Origin: Chlorobiota bacterium
GTDB lineage: Bacteria; Bacteroidota; Ignavibacteria; OLB7
Assembly: GCA_016788565.1 (NCBI GenBank)
Contig: JAEUSP010000019.1
Span: 112,912 to 176,911 of the forward strand
Direction: 5' to 3'
DNA length: 64,000 bases
Each line of letters begins with the position of its first letter. Within the stretch, counting starts at the first letter, position 1. Of the stretch, positions 61,920 to 64,000 are shown piece after piece. The position numbers and the translations under genes were made by a program. Under the pieces are notes generated by a model, which ran no database searches, was not told where the DNA came from, and saw only the letters and a list, made by a program, of their open reading frames with translations.

Positions 61920-62109
61920 AGCGGAAGGGAAGTGCGTGTGTACATTGGGGGGCAAATATACGCCTTCGCTGTGGTGAAATTTCTTCTTGGAATTCACGGA
62001 TGGGGGATGGTAGTTTTGCGCCCGCATCCACCTGCTTTTCCGGTTGGTTTATCCCCGCAGCGCCCCAATTGCATCGGCTACTGTTTCTTCATTTTTTGCC
62101 GAGGTTCGT

Positions 62110-63222
62110 ATGCGTTCTGGTTCAACAACGCGGTATCCTTTTCTCCGCCCACAGTTTCTGCTGTCTCTGCTTGCTTGTGTGCTGGCATTGGCAACACTGA
62201 CCGGCCCCACGATCAGCGATTTGGTTGTGTTCTCCTCACCTTCCGCTGCGCCAGTTCATCTGCTTGTGCATAGCACACCACCAACCCGTGACTCCCTGTA
62301 CACCCTTGCGACCTCGCAAACCACTGTCGCCCTTGCTGATCGTGATGGGAAGGGTGAGGTGATGTTTTTCCCGGAGGACCCGGCCTACTCCTTCACCGTG
62401 CTTCCGGTTGCCGATTGGGGGGATGGGGAGCCTACCTCCCACAACGCCACGCTGAACTCACGAATCGAAATCAAACTTGCCTTCTGGTTAGTATGCCCCC
62501 ACGACTCGTTGAAGTCATGGATAGCACGTTGCGAAAGCGATATGCTATCGGCAATGGCAATGTGGAAGGCGGAAGGGGCTGGGATTACTGTTGGCGAGTA
62601 CAAGATCAATGGCGTGACGATCACCCCTTCGGCTACGGCTACTGCTACGGCTACGGCTTCCACCTCACTCAGCAGCATCCCAGATTTAAGCGCGGATGTT
62701 GTCGCACAGTACGCCGATTTCTCATGCGGTCAGGCGGGTAATTTGGTGAACGCTGTGGATCCGCCAAGCGGTTTTATCAATGCTTTTTACGTGCAGGAGG
62801 TTCATGGCCAATCTCATGCTGGCGAGGCTTGTTTAGGTTCGCTTCCCGGCAATGCGAACAACGCCGTGTTTCTTGGCTGCACGGTCAGCCCGATGTTGCT
62901 GGCGCATGAGCTTGGGCACCTGCTGGTGTTGCAGCACACCTATCCAAAATCCAGAGGAACAGGGGTGGGAGATGGGATTGATTGGAAGCAATTAACCTTC
63001 ACCAGCACAGGGTTGATGTACCCAAAAATTAAAACCAACGCCACCATCACCGAAGGGCAAATTGTGCGGCTATCGCTTGAACCCACCTCCATTCTTAATC
63101 GCGGCTATGGATTTCACAATGGTGTCCAACGCACCCAACCAGTTGGTGGTCGGAATGGGAGCGGCGCAATTTTTGGGAACAAGGATGTCCCACGGTTAGA
63201 TTTTCGGATTCGCCAAGATTAG
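62110..63222 (+). CDS. Membrane-anchored or secreted metzincin-like peptidase, unknown family
   Basis: A 370-residue protein. An N-terminal hydrophobic stretch (LLSLLACVLALATLTGP, residues about 17-35) serves as signal or anchor. The HExxHxxxxxH zinc motif is in HELGHLLVLQHTYPK from His266, and a Met-turn candidate lies in TSTGLMYPK about 40 residues on. Residues 175-182 are an Ala-Thr repeat from four hexamer units. Neither a sorting domain nor a disulfide-rich tail is present. GAGG five bases before ATG 62110 supports that start over the open frame from 62044. Likely a protease, but other catalytic-domain features are not recognised. Divergent from the DUF2723 gene. Confidence 0.7.
   Translation: MRSGSTTRYPFLRPQFLLSLLACVLALATLTGPTISDLVVFSSPSAAPVHLLVHSTPPTRDSLYTLATSQTTVALADRDGKGEVMFFPEDPAYSFTVLPVADWGDGEPTSHNATLNSRIEIKLAFWLVCPHDSLKSWIARCESDMLSAMAMWKAEGAGITVGEYKINGVTITPSATATATATASTSLSSIPDLSADVVAQYADFSCGQAGNLVNAVDPPSGFINAFYVQEVHGQSHAGEACLGSLPGNANNAVFLGCTVSPMLLAHELGHLLVLQHTYPKSRGTGVGDGIDWKQLTFTSTGLMYPKIKTNATITEGQIVRLSLEPTSILNRGYGFHNGVQRTQPVGGRNGSGAIFGNKDVPRLDFRIRQD
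62632..62655 (+). repeat. Hexanucleotide tandem repeat inside the metzincin-like gene
   Basis: Four units of GCTACG/GCTACT stand in frame at 62632-62655 and encode alternating Ala-Thr. It is short for slippage but could give length variation in an otherwise non-conserved spacer. Confidence 0.5.
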
Positions 63223-63261
63223 AACTTCCCTTCCTTGCAACGCCATTCTTTCACATCAACT

Positions 63262-63861
63262 ATGAGTAATTCTGGGATTGCTGCTGTTGTTGACCAACGC
63301 CGGCTGTACGCTTGGTGCGTTGTTGCCGCCTTGCTTTGCTCATGCAGTGGGGTTCCGCCCGAACCTGACCTTTCTGCTGACAGTGCCACCACCGCAATGG
63401 CCCAGGAATGGTTACTGCGCGACTGCACGTTCGGTTCGCAAGGGGAGCTGGCCCAGGAAGTGAGGAAAAAAGGGGACACCCTGTACAAAACGTTCAAAAA
63501 TGCCTACACCAAAGGCCCCGATAGCCTTACTCTATGTGAGTGGAAGGAAGGGGCCGGGCGGAATTATGATGCGGTGATTGGGTTGTTTTCCACCACCGAC
63601 ACACAGCGGATACCACTACGGGTGCGCCAGCAGTTCCAATCAACCACAAAACAGGATTACGTTGCCAGCGTTGTTGCCCAGTGCGTTATCTCCTACAAAA
63701 GCAATGCGTTGCTTGGTTTGGGGCTAACCCGTGCCGATAGTGCCTTGCCGTTTATCAACGCTGTTGTTGCCGATTCCAAAGCGGGCCCCACGTTGCACCG
63801 CAGCGCGGAATTGGCAAAACAGATTTATGCGGATACTTCAGGGCAATTACTGGTCTATTGA
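63262..63861 (+). CDS. Predicted lipoprotein, unknown function
   Basis: A 199-residue lipoprotein. The signal segment CVVAALLCSCSGVPPEPD places the acceptor Cys at about 28. The mature part is polar and mixed helical, with no repeat, metal motif or family I recognise. Start ATG 63262 was chosen rather than 63235, because it gives a cleaner signal peptide. It follows the metzincin-like gene by 39 bases on the same strand, so the two may be co-transcribed. Confidence 0.65.
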   Translation: MSNSGIAAVVDQRRLYAWCVVAALLCSCSGVPPEPDLSADSATTAMAQEWLLRDCTFGSQGELAQEVRKKGDTLYKTFKNAYTKGPDSLTLCEWKEGAGRNYDAVIGLFSTTDTQRIPLRVRQQFQSTTKQDYVASVVAQCVISYKSNALLGLGLTRADSALPFINAVVADSKAGPTLHRSAELAKQIYADTSGQLLVY

Positions 63862-63974
63862 TTTGCTCGCTAACCACAATACGTGCGCTGAGATGAGGGG
63901 AGGATTTTCTGGAAGAGGGAGCGGGCGTATTGCGTTATCGGTTATTCCACATTCACTTTTATCGGAGAATCGCT

Positions 63975-64000
63975 ATGAGCTTTGTCACGTTCGTCAACGG
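63975..64000 (+). CDS. Start of a gene cut by the window edge
   Basis: ATG 63975 has GGAG ten bases upstream (63964-63967) and opens MSFVTFVN before the sequence ends. Only eight residues are visible, so nothing can be said about its function. Confidence 0.4.

Overview
The window looks like a piece of chromosome from a Gram-negative bacterium of the Bacteroidota/Chlorobiota/Ignavibacteria (FCB) group, possibly a Kapabacteria- or Ignavibacteria-like lineage. Three things point there. At least seven secreted proteins end in the type IX secretion (T9SS) type A C-terminal sorting domain. A complete alternative complex III (ActA-F) is fused in one transcription direction to an A2-type caa3 oxidase, an arrangement known from Rhodothermus and relatives. 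There are also a TonB-dependent receptor and many outer-membrane lipoproteins. The assignment is inference from protein families; no rRNA or tRNA gene was seen.

Layout. 1-4183: tail of one sorting-domain protein, then two complete ones. 4319-7660 (minus): aspS and hflX. 7939-12320: an AraC regulator, a small membrane protein, an A+T-rich methyltransferase, a lipoprotein and lipoprotein MsrA. 12350-15411: a DUF985 cupin, a stand-alone methylmalonyl-CoA mutase catalytic subunit and tryptophan 2,3-dioxygenase. 15798-29037: the respiratory block actA-actB-actC-actD-actE-actF, a small uncharacterised membrane protein, SCO, then cytochrome c oxidase II (with fused cytochrome c), I, III and IV, closed by a strong bidirectional terminator. 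29122-30189: an A+T-rich beta-propeller lipoprotein lying between two nearly identical hairpins. 30413-35156: TonB receptor, glycosyltransferase and a LURP-one-like protein. 35326-37243: an arsenic module (arsR divergent from arsI and an aquaglyceroporin-like channel). 37360-41976: secreted metzincin protease, short-chain dehydrogenase and a DinB-like protein, with a short MITE-like palindromic element between the last two. 41985-47196: Gmad2/GerMN lipoprotein, a long inverted repeat, then an unrecognised envelope gene pair. 47254-49628 (minus): 2TM protein, MgtC-like protein and K+ channel. 49815-56564: three sorting-domain proteins (HExxH protease, WD40, PKD/cohesin-like with Cys repeats). 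56642-63861: an ATPase with C-terminal wHTH/BTAD regulator domains, a DUF2723 membrane protein, a second metzincin-like protein and a lipoprotein. A truncated ORF starts at 63975.

How it fits together. The respiratory block encodes a quinol:cytochrome c/oxygen chain: ActA-F oxidises quinol and passes electrons by cytochrome domains to the caa3 oxidase, with SCO loading the CuA site. It is transcribed as one unit, with several overlapping or near-touching genes and no terminator seen before 29063. The rest is mainly surface biology (T9SS cargo, lipoproteins, receptors) with scattered housekeeping genes. T9SS machinery itself is not in the window.

The least explained parts are the envelope pair at 43254-47196, the permuted ATPase/BTAD regulator at 56642, the compact ars module with a double-Cys ArsI tail, and the hairpin-flanked propeller gene. 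Nothing here can be called a proven new system from sequence alone.
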